Positions 21,427 to 32,115 of a DNA stretch of 64,000 nt are shown piece by piece. Source of the DNA: Artemisia argyi (lineage: Eukaryota > Streptophyta > Magnoliopsida > Asterales > Asteraceae); assembly GCA_030686995.1 (NCBI GenBank), contig CM060693.1, positions 121,423,228 through 121,487,227 of the forward strand. Direction: 5' to 3'. Both the position numbers and the translations under genes were made by a program. Every line of letters begins with the position of its first letter. Within the stretch, counting starts at the first letter, position 1. Under the pieces are notes generated by a model, which ran no database searches, was not told the DNA's origin, and saw nothing but the letters and a program-made list of their open reading frames with translations.

Positions 21427-21600
21427 AAAAACCCTAGCTTTTCTTAATTCCGTCGGGAGCGCCATCCTCCATTTCACCATCACTAACAAACCCTGGGCCA
21501 ATGTAGAAGACTGAAGATAGTTCTGGAATCTGGTGGCTGATTTGTTATCATAAGGAAAAGGCAAAAAAAAGAAATTTGGGTTGGGCCGGAAAATACGGGT
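21427..21600 (-). promoter_or_regulatory. RPS20 promoter motifs (telo-box and site II)
   Basis: Upstream of the RPS20 ATG there is AAACCCTAGC (telo-box, about 21430), and TGGGCC/GGGCC sites near 21496 and 21574. This combination is known for plant ribosomal protein genes and TCP-regulated promoters. Confidence 0.55.
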
Positions 21601-21670
21601 TGGGTTAACTTTGTTGGCATACTGTAGATACAGTGTATAAAGAAGCGACACGACGTCGTTTCTTTCCGTG

Positions 21671-21675
<5 letters not shown>

Positions 21676-21715
<40 letters not shown>
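21676..21715. repeat. (TA)n microsatellite
   Basis: About 40 bases of alternating TA. A second tract at 22692 lies on the other side of the hairpin-rich element. Confidence 0.97.
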
Positions 21716-21719
<4 letters not shown>

Positions 21720-22688
21720 GGATCACGTGCGGATGTTTTGTTTTAGTGCGGACGTGCGGATAGATCTAGGCCGTCCAATCTAGATCTGATCTTGACTTTT
21801 TGTAAAAAAGTCAAGATCTACGCAACTATCACGGTACCAAATTACCATTCAAACGATTTTTTTAAGTTTTTTCCTTTTGAGCGATCCTTAATATTGTTAT
21901 CTTCTTTCATTTTTTTATTTTTTCAGATTTTTCTGAGAGACATTTTGTTTTTTTGATTATGAGTGCTACCATGATATTAACCATATTATGAGTTCTACCG
22001 TGATATTAACAATATTATGAGCCTGATCTTGACTTTTTTTATTACGATAGTAAAAAAGTTTATGTAATATCAGAATCTGATTTTGACTTTTTTTATTACG
22101 ATAGTAAAAAAGTTTATGTGATATCAGAATCTGATCCTGATCTTGACTTTTTTTATTACGATAGTAAAAAAGTTACGGCGATATTAACTTTGATATTAAG
22201 AAAGCATGATAGTTACGGCGATATTAACAATTTTTATTAAGAAAAAGTTTTTACGATATTAAAAAAGTTATTGTGATATTAAATTTTTTTATTAAAAAAA
22301 AAGTTTTCAGAATCTGATTTTGACTTTTTTACAAAAGTCAAGATCTGATCTTGACTTTTGTCAAGATCAGATCTTGACTTTTGTAAAAAAGTCAAAATCA
22401 GATTCTGATATCACAATACCTTTAACGATGAGAACGATTTTTTTTTGAAAATTTTTTCAGCGATTCTTAATTATTTGTTGTCCTCTTTATTTTTTTAATT
22501 TTTTAAGATTTTTTTGAATTTTTTTCAGAAAAAAAGCTAATACGATAGTAACGATCTTAAAAAAAGACGGGATATTTACGATAATGCCACCGCTTTTTTT
22601 TATCAGAATCTGAGATGGACGGATGATCGTGTGGTCCACATTCATCCGTACCATCCGCACTAAAAAGGAAAAACGCACCCGATCCCTT

Positions 22689-22691
<3 letters not shown>
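21716..22691. mobile_element. Non-coding hairpin-rich element between two (TA)n tracts
   Basis: No ORF. Near each end is TTTTAGTGCGGA followed by a related CGGAT (left about 21742; right, inverted, about 22672), suggesting terminal inverted repeats. Inside are two to three tandem units of about 58 bp containing ATTACGATAGTAAAAAAGTT (about 22030-22175) and a large hairpin at 22308-22407. It may be a MITE that inserted at TA. Class uncertain. Confidence 0.5.
22308..22407. repeat. Perfect 48-bp inverted repeat with 4-base spacer
   Basis: Arms 22308-22355 and 22360-22407 are exact reverse complements by my reading; the spacer is TTTT. Each arm contains the smaller palindrome GTCAAGATCTGATCTTGAC. 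Confidence 0.92.

Positions 22692-22755
<64 letters not shown>
22692..22755. repeat. (TA)n microsatellite
   Basis: About 64 bases of alternating TA next to the hairpin-rich element. Confidence 0.97.
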
Positions 22756-22757
<2 letters not shown>

Positions 22758-22791
22758 AATGTGTTGTCTTAAAAGGGTTACCCCGGTAAAG

Positions 22792-23095
22792 TGTAGGATC
22801 GTGTTTTGATTGATTTTATTGATTCGGGAGGTCGGTTACAATGAAAGAATATGAAAGCCATGGTTAGAGAGAGAGAGTAAAGAGTAAAGGGAAAAACTAT
22901 GTGTTTATTGATAATGGAAGAGTAAATTACACAAAGAGTTTCACCCCTCCATGGAAGTATGGAGGGGTATTTATAGCCTAACACAAACTAACTATTACAA
23001 TATTATGATTCTAGTCCTTGTGTTTTGGCTAAACAGGATAACTACTGTAATCTCGTTAATGTTGTCACATTTAACTGTTAGGAGCGATCCCAACA
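22792..23095 (-). repeat. Outer Copia 3' LTR (304 bp)
   Basis: In plus coordinates starts TGTAGGATCG and ends ATCCCAACA. It contains a minus-strand TATA box (22976-22968) and an adjoining hairpin CCCCTCCAT/ATGGAGGGG (22944-22967). Confidence 0.93.
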
Positions 23096-24098
23096 ATCTT
23101 CCCCCAATGTGGCAACATAAGGGATTACTTACAACATTTCCTACAAGTACTAATAAGAACAAAGAAAGGTCTTCATAAGCTCTTCAAATTGCTGAGGATA
23201 ACGACAGTTGACGCTCTTTGTCCTTATCTTGTACCTCGACTTGAGAACTTTGTCTTCACTTGTAGGCAAAATGATGTAATATGCATGAAATGGATTAACT
23301 TCCCCCCAATTCATGCTGCATGTCTTTAGCAGCTTCTCCGTCCACTTCTTTTTGGCGAAGTTTTTGAATCAGCTTCCCCCCAAACTAAAAACCATCTTCA
23401 ACAGATTTGAAGCTTTGATGTAGTTAACATGTCTTCTAACTATTGAAGTTTTAAGTACGCAGCGGAATTTGTAGATGACACCATAGACCACACCAAGCAG
23501 ATCTGAGTAGTTACTTAATCATAGTTATACTCTACGCGGAACTCCGTTCAGAGGTAACATGCAAGAAATCAGCAATATCTTCTCACATATGCAGGCTACT
23601 TCACATATCACAACCCGCTAGAGTTGAAATGATTACACCAAAATCACAAAACTGAACCACTGATCATCTCTGCGGACATCTCTCCGGTAGTAATACAATT
23701 GTAAGTTCGATCACGTGAGTCTATTATGCGTCCTTGATGTGCACATTTCTTCCCCCTAATTGCAGATCCTCGTGGAAAATGAGTGTTTTTGCAAAGAAAT
23801 CAAGAAAAGTCAAAGAAGCAAAAGAACACCCACTCTCTCTTCCCCCACGATGTCTTCGCGGAATCGAAAGCATACACCATATGTTTACGATGAAAACGGA
23901 GGCAGCGTAACCCCATATGTCCAACTAACCGAATACGTGTGAAGTATCGTAAATAGCCTGTGAGAATCAACTGTTGATGACATCTCTACTCTTTTATACT
24001 CCTCTCAACTAACTCATTACCGACCCCATTATCATTCTGACGGCTTTTTGTAGTGACTACTGATGGAGAAAACCCAGTATGACGAACTTGAGACTGAA
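23096..24098 (-). other. Outer Copia 3' internal segment with repeated PPT-like tracts
   Basis: The true PPT is TTGGGGGAAGAT on the minus strand at the LTR border (23096-23107). Similar G-runs preceded or followed by AAG recur at about 23299, 23373, 23748 and 23840. No ORF recognised. Multiple PPT copies upstream of the 3' LTR are known from Sireviruses, so this hints at that lineage. Confidence 0.7.
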
Positions 24099-24103
24099 GT
24101 AAA

Positions 24104-27100
24104 AGTCACAATTCGTAATTTCAAATCCCTTTTCAGATGTCGAAATTTCACTTTCATATTGGAAAGTTACTATTCACCAATTACTATTCATCATTTACTA
24201 TTCACCGATAACTATTCATCATTTTTGGAGTCAGTTTGAGATTCCGAGAAGCGTTCAGAAAATTCACTATTCACATGACACTATTCATTTCCGGAGAGAA
24301 AACACAATTTATGTACTTTATTCATTTCATCGTAAATTTAGTTTACGGGTAATTAAATTCGCGTAACCAGTTAGGTTAAGCTGCGAATTCAAGCATCATC
24401 AGTAGGGACACTTCATATGGACTAGAAATGGCTTACATATCATTACAATAGCATTTGCATACTATTCCACTCGTAGGATATTCCAATTACTATTTTTGGT
24501 ATAATTGACTTTTTACTTATGTTTATTTTAAATAAACGTTAACATGCGACCAATAATGTGACTAACACGTCCGACACTCCCGACTATGATCCTCATATAT
24601 TTTTATATTCTTTTTAATGATATATAAATTATATTATTAATTTACCCGGTATTTTGGAAATTTATTTAATTAATATCGTAAGTTTAATATAATTACGACG
24701 GTTTTTGTAGAAACTATACAATAATCACCCAAACACTCAATACTTGTACCCAACATATTTTCACAATTTTTTTTATTATATCCTGGTTAACTTCGTTAAA
24801 ATTTATTTCTAGTTAACTCGGTACCTGGTATCCTCTAAAACTAATAATATCTACACAATCCTACACCAAAGTCAAGATTCTTACAAGTTTCATCTTTTTT
24901 CTTCCACCCTCCATGATTTGCCGCCCCCCCCCCCCCCCCCTATACCAATCACTTACAAGGTTTGAAATACATACTAACATTAATTAAAGCTTGTACTTGT
25001 GTCTAAAATAATAATATACATAATATACATAACATATACTAGCTACACTTTTCTCGTTTACAAGATTCAACAAGAAAGTTTTCATCCCTTTTTCTCTCCT
25101 CTCTTGGACCGGCCACAACAAGAACCCAAGCAAGAAACCATGATTTTTCAAGATCAAGTAATTTTTCAAGTCCTATTAGTATCCTAGTTAAGGTTTTGAA
25201 ATAAAAACCTCAAGGATAATTAAGTATTTCTCATCAAAAACTCTCTAATCTTTCAAGTAAGTATGTCAAACTCATTTTTATAATTTTACCAAGTTCTTAT
25301 AATGTTCATATAATTTTTATACAAGATCTACATGCATATGCTAGTTTATACCACTCTATTTAAACTTTTATATCTTTTAAGCCTTAGAAATGGATAATAT
25401 GTAGATCCTTGTTAGATCCACTTGATTTATGATGTTTAGGAACCCATGACACCCTAAGAAAGTGTATGGTAAGATTAGACTAGATTTGTGGTGATTGAAA
25501 GTGATTTGGTCGAAGTTGAAACTAGTTTGAAACCCTATAATTGATTTTTGAAACTATATATATACCTACTGTCCTTATTTTAAAAACTTGGGAAAATCAG
25601 TAGATTGTGGGTAATTTTTTACCAATGATTTAGAAAATACTTTCAAAAACAAAACTTTTGGCGAAAGAACGGATTAAAACGAGTTTATAACGAAGGAGAT
25701 ATGATTTTTGCAAGTTTAACGACGAAAACTATTTTCTGAAAATTTAACGTGCTGTTGGACGATTTTCGACGGACAAAGAGAGGCGTTAGACGTAACCTAA
25801 AGGAGCCGAACTATCAAAAATATATTAATACATGTTAAGACGAATCCGTGGATATAGAGAACGAGGAAAATGAACTTAAAACGACAAAGATATACACATT
25901 TCAAAATCGACGAAACTATATTAATTTGGCAGCTACAATTGGAAATAATAAACTGCGTACTAAATACTATATTTTCTAGAAATATTGTTAAAGAGCTATA
26001 TTCTTAACTAATGAAGTACGTATGACCCAAGGCTTATTTATACGAATAATTGACATTATTTTAAGGTTTTCAAAACGAGGAATATAACACTAACATTTTA
26101 TATACGATATATTACACAAGTTTTTATAAGTCTAGTGAGACTTATTTTTCCTAAGTATCGAAAATACCTTACTTTGATAATAACAAGTATTTTCAAGTTA
26201 CGAGTGGTATAGGTATCATGTGCATGAACATTCACTACACCATTTCATGATCTAAAGTAGATCATATTCATTCATTTAGGTTGCGGCTAGTGTTCGCGCC
26301 TTGTTGTCACGATCATTTCACCACATTGTACTATCACTTCAGGTGAGTTTTCATATCCCCGTTTTAATACAATATTTTGATTTCAAATCCCACGGGAGAG
26401 AATACATTGCATCAATTATTTTTGTACATGCCCAAGTATTAAATTTCATACATTGCTTAAGTTGCCTTACTACCAAGTTAAGTCCCCTTTATTATCATGG
26501 ACCGTTAATTAAGATACAAGCGAGAGTGAGTGAATAGATCTATTCAGGGTGACTCCTCCATCCGTGTTTGGGTTGCTCCAACGGAATTACGGATGCATTT
26601 CATGTCTAATCTATTTGAGTGTCTGGTAAACACTCCTTTGGGGCCAATACAATATTTTGTCTAGCTTCGGGGTCATGAGCTTAAGAGCCAATGTAGCATT
26701 TTTGACATTTTGTCGGCTTGCTTTATACTTGTGGCTAGTGTACATACGATTTAACTTACAAACCTATGGAATTCACCAACATTCGTGTTGACGTTTTAGC
26801 AATGTATTTTTAGGTTATTACGGTAGCTCCTGCTTGCATGCATTTGGACCTTCATGGAGTCGCGGAGTCGACGCGTCTCACATATATATATTTTCTGCAT
26901 TTATGAAACGTTTGATCTGGATTGAACTTGTTTTTCATAAACTTGCAACACCTTTTTGGGACCTATGTTTTATAAACTCTGAATGTTTTAAATGATCAAA
27001 CGATATATTTTTCCAAACGACACTTTAGGTCGTTCAACATAACTATAACTGTGGTGCTATGACAGTCACCCCCAGGTATTCCATTCCGCTGCCATTCAGG

Positions 27101-27118
27101 TATTTTGAGGGTGTAACA
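24104..27118 (+). repeat. Gypsy 5' LTR (3,015 bp)
   Basis: Starts AGTCACAATT (a damaged TGTCACAATT, compare the 3' copy) and ends GTGTAACA. It contains six CTATTCA motifs near its start, a poly(C) run (about 24923-24940), and short frames duplicated in the other LTR that I do not regard as genes. Confidence 0.93.
24173..24320 (+). repeat. CTATTCA motif cluster in the gypsy LTR
   Basis: Six copies here, eight in the 3' LTR (44574-44738), where one additional unit and one undamaged unit are present. They lie at the 5' end of U3. Confidence 0.85.
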
Positions 27119-27120
27119 GA

Positions 27121-27133
27121 TTGGCATCAGAGC
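27121..27133 (+). promoter_or_regulatory. Gypsy primer-binding site
   Basis: TTGGCATCAGAGC two bases after the LTR; one change from the tRNA-iMet PBS TGGTATCAGAGC. Confidence 0.75.
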
Positions 27134-27310
27134 TAAGGTTATAGCGAACTAGGATGTATCTTGGACCCTAGACTATAACCACATCATCATAGCATCTCAT
27201 CATTTCATCATAGGTGCATATTCATTATACATATTGTTTCATGCACACACTGTGCGAGTTATTTATACCCATACTCATATATAATTATATTGACCTGGTT
27301 CACAAGTGAC

Positions 27311-27927
27311 ATGTCTTCAGATACTCACCCTGTCATCCTTTCATCGGATTCCGACATTGAAGATGCCTTGTCATCTTCCACTACCATTGTACCACCAGTT
27401 GCACTTACACTGCCATTAACACCATTGAGTTGTTATAGGAACAGGGTTTTCCTATCATCCAGCCCATACATAGAATGCCGTTTGGTAGAGTATTCAGACT
27501 AAATCTTAATGGACCTATTAGGATGCTTATTGCAAGGGAGATAGTATATTTTCTTTCCTTCACTAGTAGGGCGCTTACTACTCAGGTACTACCACCACCA
27601 TCAGCTACTTATTACACTATCGGTCGTCCCATAGTGCGTACTTCAGTTTTACCTCTTAGATGTCGCGAGATAGCACGAAAGAGGGTAGTATTCCATTCAC
27701 TATTATCACCATCAACTCCTAACTCACCACTAGGACCTCATCGTCATCAATTTTATTCTCATCATCTAAAGCACCACCAGCACCATCACATCTCAGAGAC
27801 TTTACACCCATATATGACAGGCCGCTTAAGAAGCACCCACTATTTGACATACCATTACCATCTACCGCACGTTACACCACCTTATAGGTTTGAGGTTGGT
27901 GTGAGTTTGAGAGCCTCTACTGCTTGA
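27311..27927 (+). pseudogene. Gypsy gag remnant
   Basis: An ATG at 27311 (MSSDTHPVILSSDSDIEDAL) opens a Ser/Asp-rich N-terminus as in related gag proteins, but the frame ends at about 27500 and resumes in another frame to 27927. No zinc knuckle was found. The position directly after the PBS supports gag; the sequence alone would not. Confidence 0.45.
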
Positions 27928-28578
27928 CAACCTACAACTCTGCATCGCCAGATGATGATCTCTAATTATTTGAGATTACCCACGAGTGTTTGGACGATAC
28001 ACTCTGAATAATACCACAAGCCTCACAAACACAATAAGAATTGCAACCAATCGCCCAAGGGTGGCATCTATCACAAGGACTCTATATTATCTTAGATATG
28101 ATCGACTCATACCTCCATGACACAATAAACCAACAAGGTGCTTTGAACGGTATTATACCATCATAATGGAACTCATCACAACTCTCCCTTCATTATCAAG
28201 TTGGATTACACCACATTTTAAGCCGATGATTACATCATTAGTCGCTCTAGCAACACTCCACCAACCAATGTGGTCACATTAGTAGATTTGACATGTAATT
28301 ACAACTTTAGGAAGATGCGAGTAAGACAATAAGATTAATAAAGACGAAGATGTCTTTACAATTAAATGGTCATGTTGACCAAGATAAAAGTGACTACCCT
28401 AGTTTTTGTGTTTCGGAGATGATACCAATTTAAGTAAGTCAAAGTCTAATTAAATATTTGTACAAACAAAAGATTTCTTGCAAATCTTACGAAGTACGAC
28501 AAATTATTGATTTTCAATGGTTGGATTAAAACTTATTTTTGTTTTAGCAACAATCTTCTTAAACTCCCTTTTTCCAAA

Positions 28579-28665
<87 letters not shown>

Positions 28666-31440
28666 TATTGTTTTTATCAAAATAAAAAATATTTCGTAGT
28701 CACATCTTTTACATAACGATATTCACTACAAACTTCAAATAAAGTCACTCCAAAATACATTTATGATCAATTTTTCACAATGTTTCACTCAAATAAATGT
28801 TGTTAATTTTAGAAACCATATCTCCAAGAAGGAACACGCATAACTCATGAACGAATCTCGAAAGCAACCACTATACCTACTTACTATTTGACCTTAAATG
28901 CGAAGGAAACCCCTCTACCAGAGATTGCCAATATTGATACACCATGCCTTAACACCACTACCTCAAATTACGACTTTTTCGCTCATTCCATATAATAAGA
29001 CCCTCACGCTAGTATAAGCTCGTTGGATTAAAAGATCAAGGTACAATTACTCAACAAAATTTATATTCTTTTCGGAGATCGATATAGCTTAGTCACATTG
29101 GGACAAGACCTCATTTTCATGAAGGGATATCGAGAAGTTTCACCTGACCATAAGACATTTAGCTTGCATTCATGGCAAATCAAACATCATTCGATGTGGT
29201 ATCTACTTGACTTAGACCACCCGTAAAACAATTTCCATTCTTTATACATCTTAGTCATGCCTAGAGGGATTAAGCATTTGAACCTGCGAACTTTACCTAG
29301 TATAAATTCTCGAATACTTCAAATCATTGCCACCAAATTTCTGCACGATATCCTTTCACACATAGACTGTCCCCTTCAGTTGACTATAGATGCCTTAAAG
29401 ACACGTTCATGTTTCACGCTCTCAATATCACTACCATATTCTCGACCACTTCATAATCATAAACCACTGCCCTGTTATGAACTAAGATATTTACATTCTT
29501 TAAATAAGTGGATTAGTAGACTATTACCATACCATAAGATTCACCCACGTATCCAATAAACCATTCAATGAATTTTACTTCAAGCTATTTTACTATCATA
29601 TGGGGAAATTGTTTTACAGAATTTTTAAAATAAGCTATTTTATTGCTACCCTATAAATTGATTTTTCCGTCATTACACCAAGTATTTCCTATTATTACGC
29701 GAAACAATTTTTATGTTACCTTGAAAAGAAATGTCTAGAATACCATTTTTCATAACAAAACGTTGAACACCAACTAAAACTTTGGAGAAAAATAATGCTA
29801 TTTTGACTGAATCAAGCATCGCATCATTAGTCCTCAATTAAACATAGCCTGATCACCTATGTATAATTCAGGAAGGATTATGCCATGAAGAAAATAATTA
29901 TTTTTTTAAAAAGGATTATTAATAACAATCTTCATCCAAAAGCATTTTAAACAAATAAACTCTTTCTTAGACATCTCTTTTTGACAAACCCTCCCTGGAT
30001 ACTTACCCCACCTGTCACTCACACAGCCATTAAGTCGGATTTTTCCATTGACTTCTCTAGGAGAGACTTTCCAAATCAATTACAAGGAGGATTCCTCGAT
30101 AAAAGAAAAGCAATAAAAGGATTACAGAACTACTAACCTAGACTAGAAGTATACAGTAAGACAATTTATAACTCAACAACAATTCTAAGATACCACGAGA
30201 CCATCCGAACCACCATCTCTGACCTAGTTGTCCAATTCTATCATTCAAAGGTACTAGCTAGATTGAGTTGCAGGATCGAACACACTGTGAAGGTACGCTA
30301 AGCAACACTATAGAAATAAACCAAGCCTCTTGACCGATACTGTAAAGCATTCCAATTAAACATGGCCTCATCCATACGCAAACTTCCCTGCAGTGAGAGT
30401 TCGCCTAAAGCGTTGTGTCCTCAAGCGTTGTGTCCTCAAGAAATTCTAGATAACCTCACCTATACATCAAGAGAGGCATCAGGCCCAAGCATATCTTCCC
30501 ATCTTCATGTGGAAATAAAATAGACATACATCGACATAGTATCAATGGACACCCTCATTTTGCCAAACATGATGACAATTTCAATGATAAACCATTTCAA
30601 GACTTAAGTTGGTTGAATACTTAGGCTTGTAGTTTTGCCAGATACCCGCTAATAGGCATCTTCCAATATCAGGAACCGAACGTTAGACATTTATGCATTT
30701 ATGCGAACATTACCTATCCTACTATTCTATCCTTATTAGTGTTTTCACTTTTGAAGGAAGTTGATTTAAAAATTGTGTTTATACAAATCACATATCTCGT
30801 AGGAAATAATTTTTGAATTGCCTATTTTGAAAAAGTACGATCTTTATTTTTTTTTTAATTTTTTTTGTCAATATTTAGCAGAACCATTGTACAATGAGAA
30901 ATATATAAACATCAAACTTTAGTAAACAGTCCTATTCACAACATGTTTGAAAACCGCATCACATTTCATAACTATTGAATTTTGAATCATCAAGAAAGAT
31001 ATTATTTAGTAAACCATTTGCTCCATTTTCTAAATTCGTTTATTTAGAAAAAGATTTTGACCAAAAACTCAAAATCGCGAGATAAATTTTGAAAACCAAT
31101 CACCATACTACATCGCTTATGAATTTAGGGCTTTGTGATTTGACAATAAGGAATATTGGAATATGTGATGAAGGAGATTAGGAGGGACACCATACAACAA
31201 TTACAAACGTCAGTAATAGAGACCAAACACAATAGGCAAAGAAAGACATATGTAGTAGCATCCATTAGACCAAAACACAAGGAATTAAAATTGTTACCCA
31301 TATTCTATCTTCTTCGTATAATGCCCTTTTCGAAAAGTATAACGTTGTAGAATTAGTCACCAGATTCATTGTAACCGTTTCAATTATTCCTGATAAAGGT
31401 GATTGAATCACCTCAAACTTCTAGCAATCATTTTAAGATT
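27928..31440 (+). pseudogene. Decayed gypsy gag-pol interior
   Basis: About 3.5 kb with stops in all frames and no long ORF. Around 29070 a segment like SEIDIA may be the start of the reverse transcriptase SKIDLRSGYH motif, but I could not align the YVDD box. A (TA)n tract interrupts it at 28581-28661. Confidence 0.5.
28581..28661. repeat. (TA)n microsatellite
   Basis: About 80 bases of alternating TA within the decayed gypsy interior. Confidence 0.97.
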
Positions 31441-31569
31441 TCCTTCAGAACCCCATTTAGATGTAAACACCGCCTATTATCCTCAGACCAATGGTCAGAT
31501 CGAGAGGACAATTCAAACATAGGAAAGATATGCTCCGAGAGTGAGTGATTGACGCTAGAAATGGTTGGA
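31441..31569 (+). pseudogene. Gypsy integrase core, left half (split by the inner Copia)
   Basis: Reads TAYYPQTNGQIERTIQT (about 31468-31518), the classical TAYHPQTDGQSERTIQT block with the catalytic Glu of the DDE integrase, then a shifted VIDARNGWTN. It continues at 43406 on the other side of the inner Copia. Confidence 0.85.
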
Positions 31570-31574
31570 CTAAC

Positions 31575-32051
31575 TGTTGGGAATTATACTAACAGTTACC
31601 ACGGCTAAGAGAAGATGTTACAACTGCAGAAGATTGTACTTGCAGTGGAAACTCATTACCACTGCAAGAACAATATATTACCACTGCTTATTAGATAACT
31701 GTTAGGAAACGCATCTAGATAAATATAGAATAGATCTTGTGTATATCTTATTATATTAGTTTTATACTTATCTTGTAGAAGAGGATTCCTTGTGCTATAA
31801 AAGGAGATCCTAGGTTGAAGGTTTGATATACGTTTTTCTAGAGCTTCAAGGTGTAACCCTAGTGATATCAAGATCACTCGTATTATTATTATTAATAATA
31901 TTGGAGCTAATAGTTTGTTTACATACATTGTTCATATACAACTGTCTTACTCACAATCAAATTTCTAAGTGTTACTAAGTAGATTCCGCATACTTAGTGA
32001 TATAATTCAAAGTATCAATCTAACACAAGTTCAAGGTGTTAAGATCCATCA
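31575..32051 (+). repeat. Inner Copia 5' LTR (477 bp)
   Basis: TGTTGGGAAT...GATCCATCA. TATA box TATAAAAGG at 31796-31804. Carries three exact TT(A/T)CCACTGC motifs (31641 inverted, 31656, 31678). Confidence 0.97.
31796..31804 (+). promoter_or_regulatory. TATA box of the inner Copia 5' LTR
   Basis: TATAAAAGG, unchanged in the 3' LTR at 43150. Confidence 0.8.
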
Positions 32052-32053
32052 AG

Positions 32054-32065
32054 TGGTATCAGAGC
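32054..32065 (+). promoter_or_regulatory. Inner Copia PBS (tRNA-iMet)
   Basis: TGGTATCAGAGC, exact, two bases after the LTR. Confidence 0.95.
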
Positions 32066-32115
32066 CAGGTTTTGATACTTTGATTTAGAAGACTCAAGTT
32101 CACTCAGAAGAATCA

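Larger units (their letters stand above)
18605..21715 (-). mobile_element. Gene-fragment-capturing element, probably Helitron-like
   Basis: Four unrelated gene fragments (RPS20 exons 1-2, an aconitase exon, a phosphoglucomutase piece, an HD-Zip exon start) lie on the minus strand in this order, with splice-site-like borders at three of them. This collinear patchwork is what Helitrons and Pack-type elements produce. Near the expected 3' end (about 18622-18640) the minus strand has CCGCAACGCGGCGG, resembling the GC hairpin before a Helitron terminus, but I do not see a clean CTRR end. The 5' end would be near 21715. Borders and class are inferred. Confidence 0.5.

Noticed and set aside
24999..26537. 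Short frames of 62 and 78 codons present in both gypsy LTRs (also 45439 and 46742)
   Set aside because: They are duplicated only because the LTRs are duplicated; low-complexity composition and no recognisable motif.
29257..29559. 100-codon frame in the gypsy interior
   Set aside because: No match to gag or pol motifs; expected by chance in decayed DNA.
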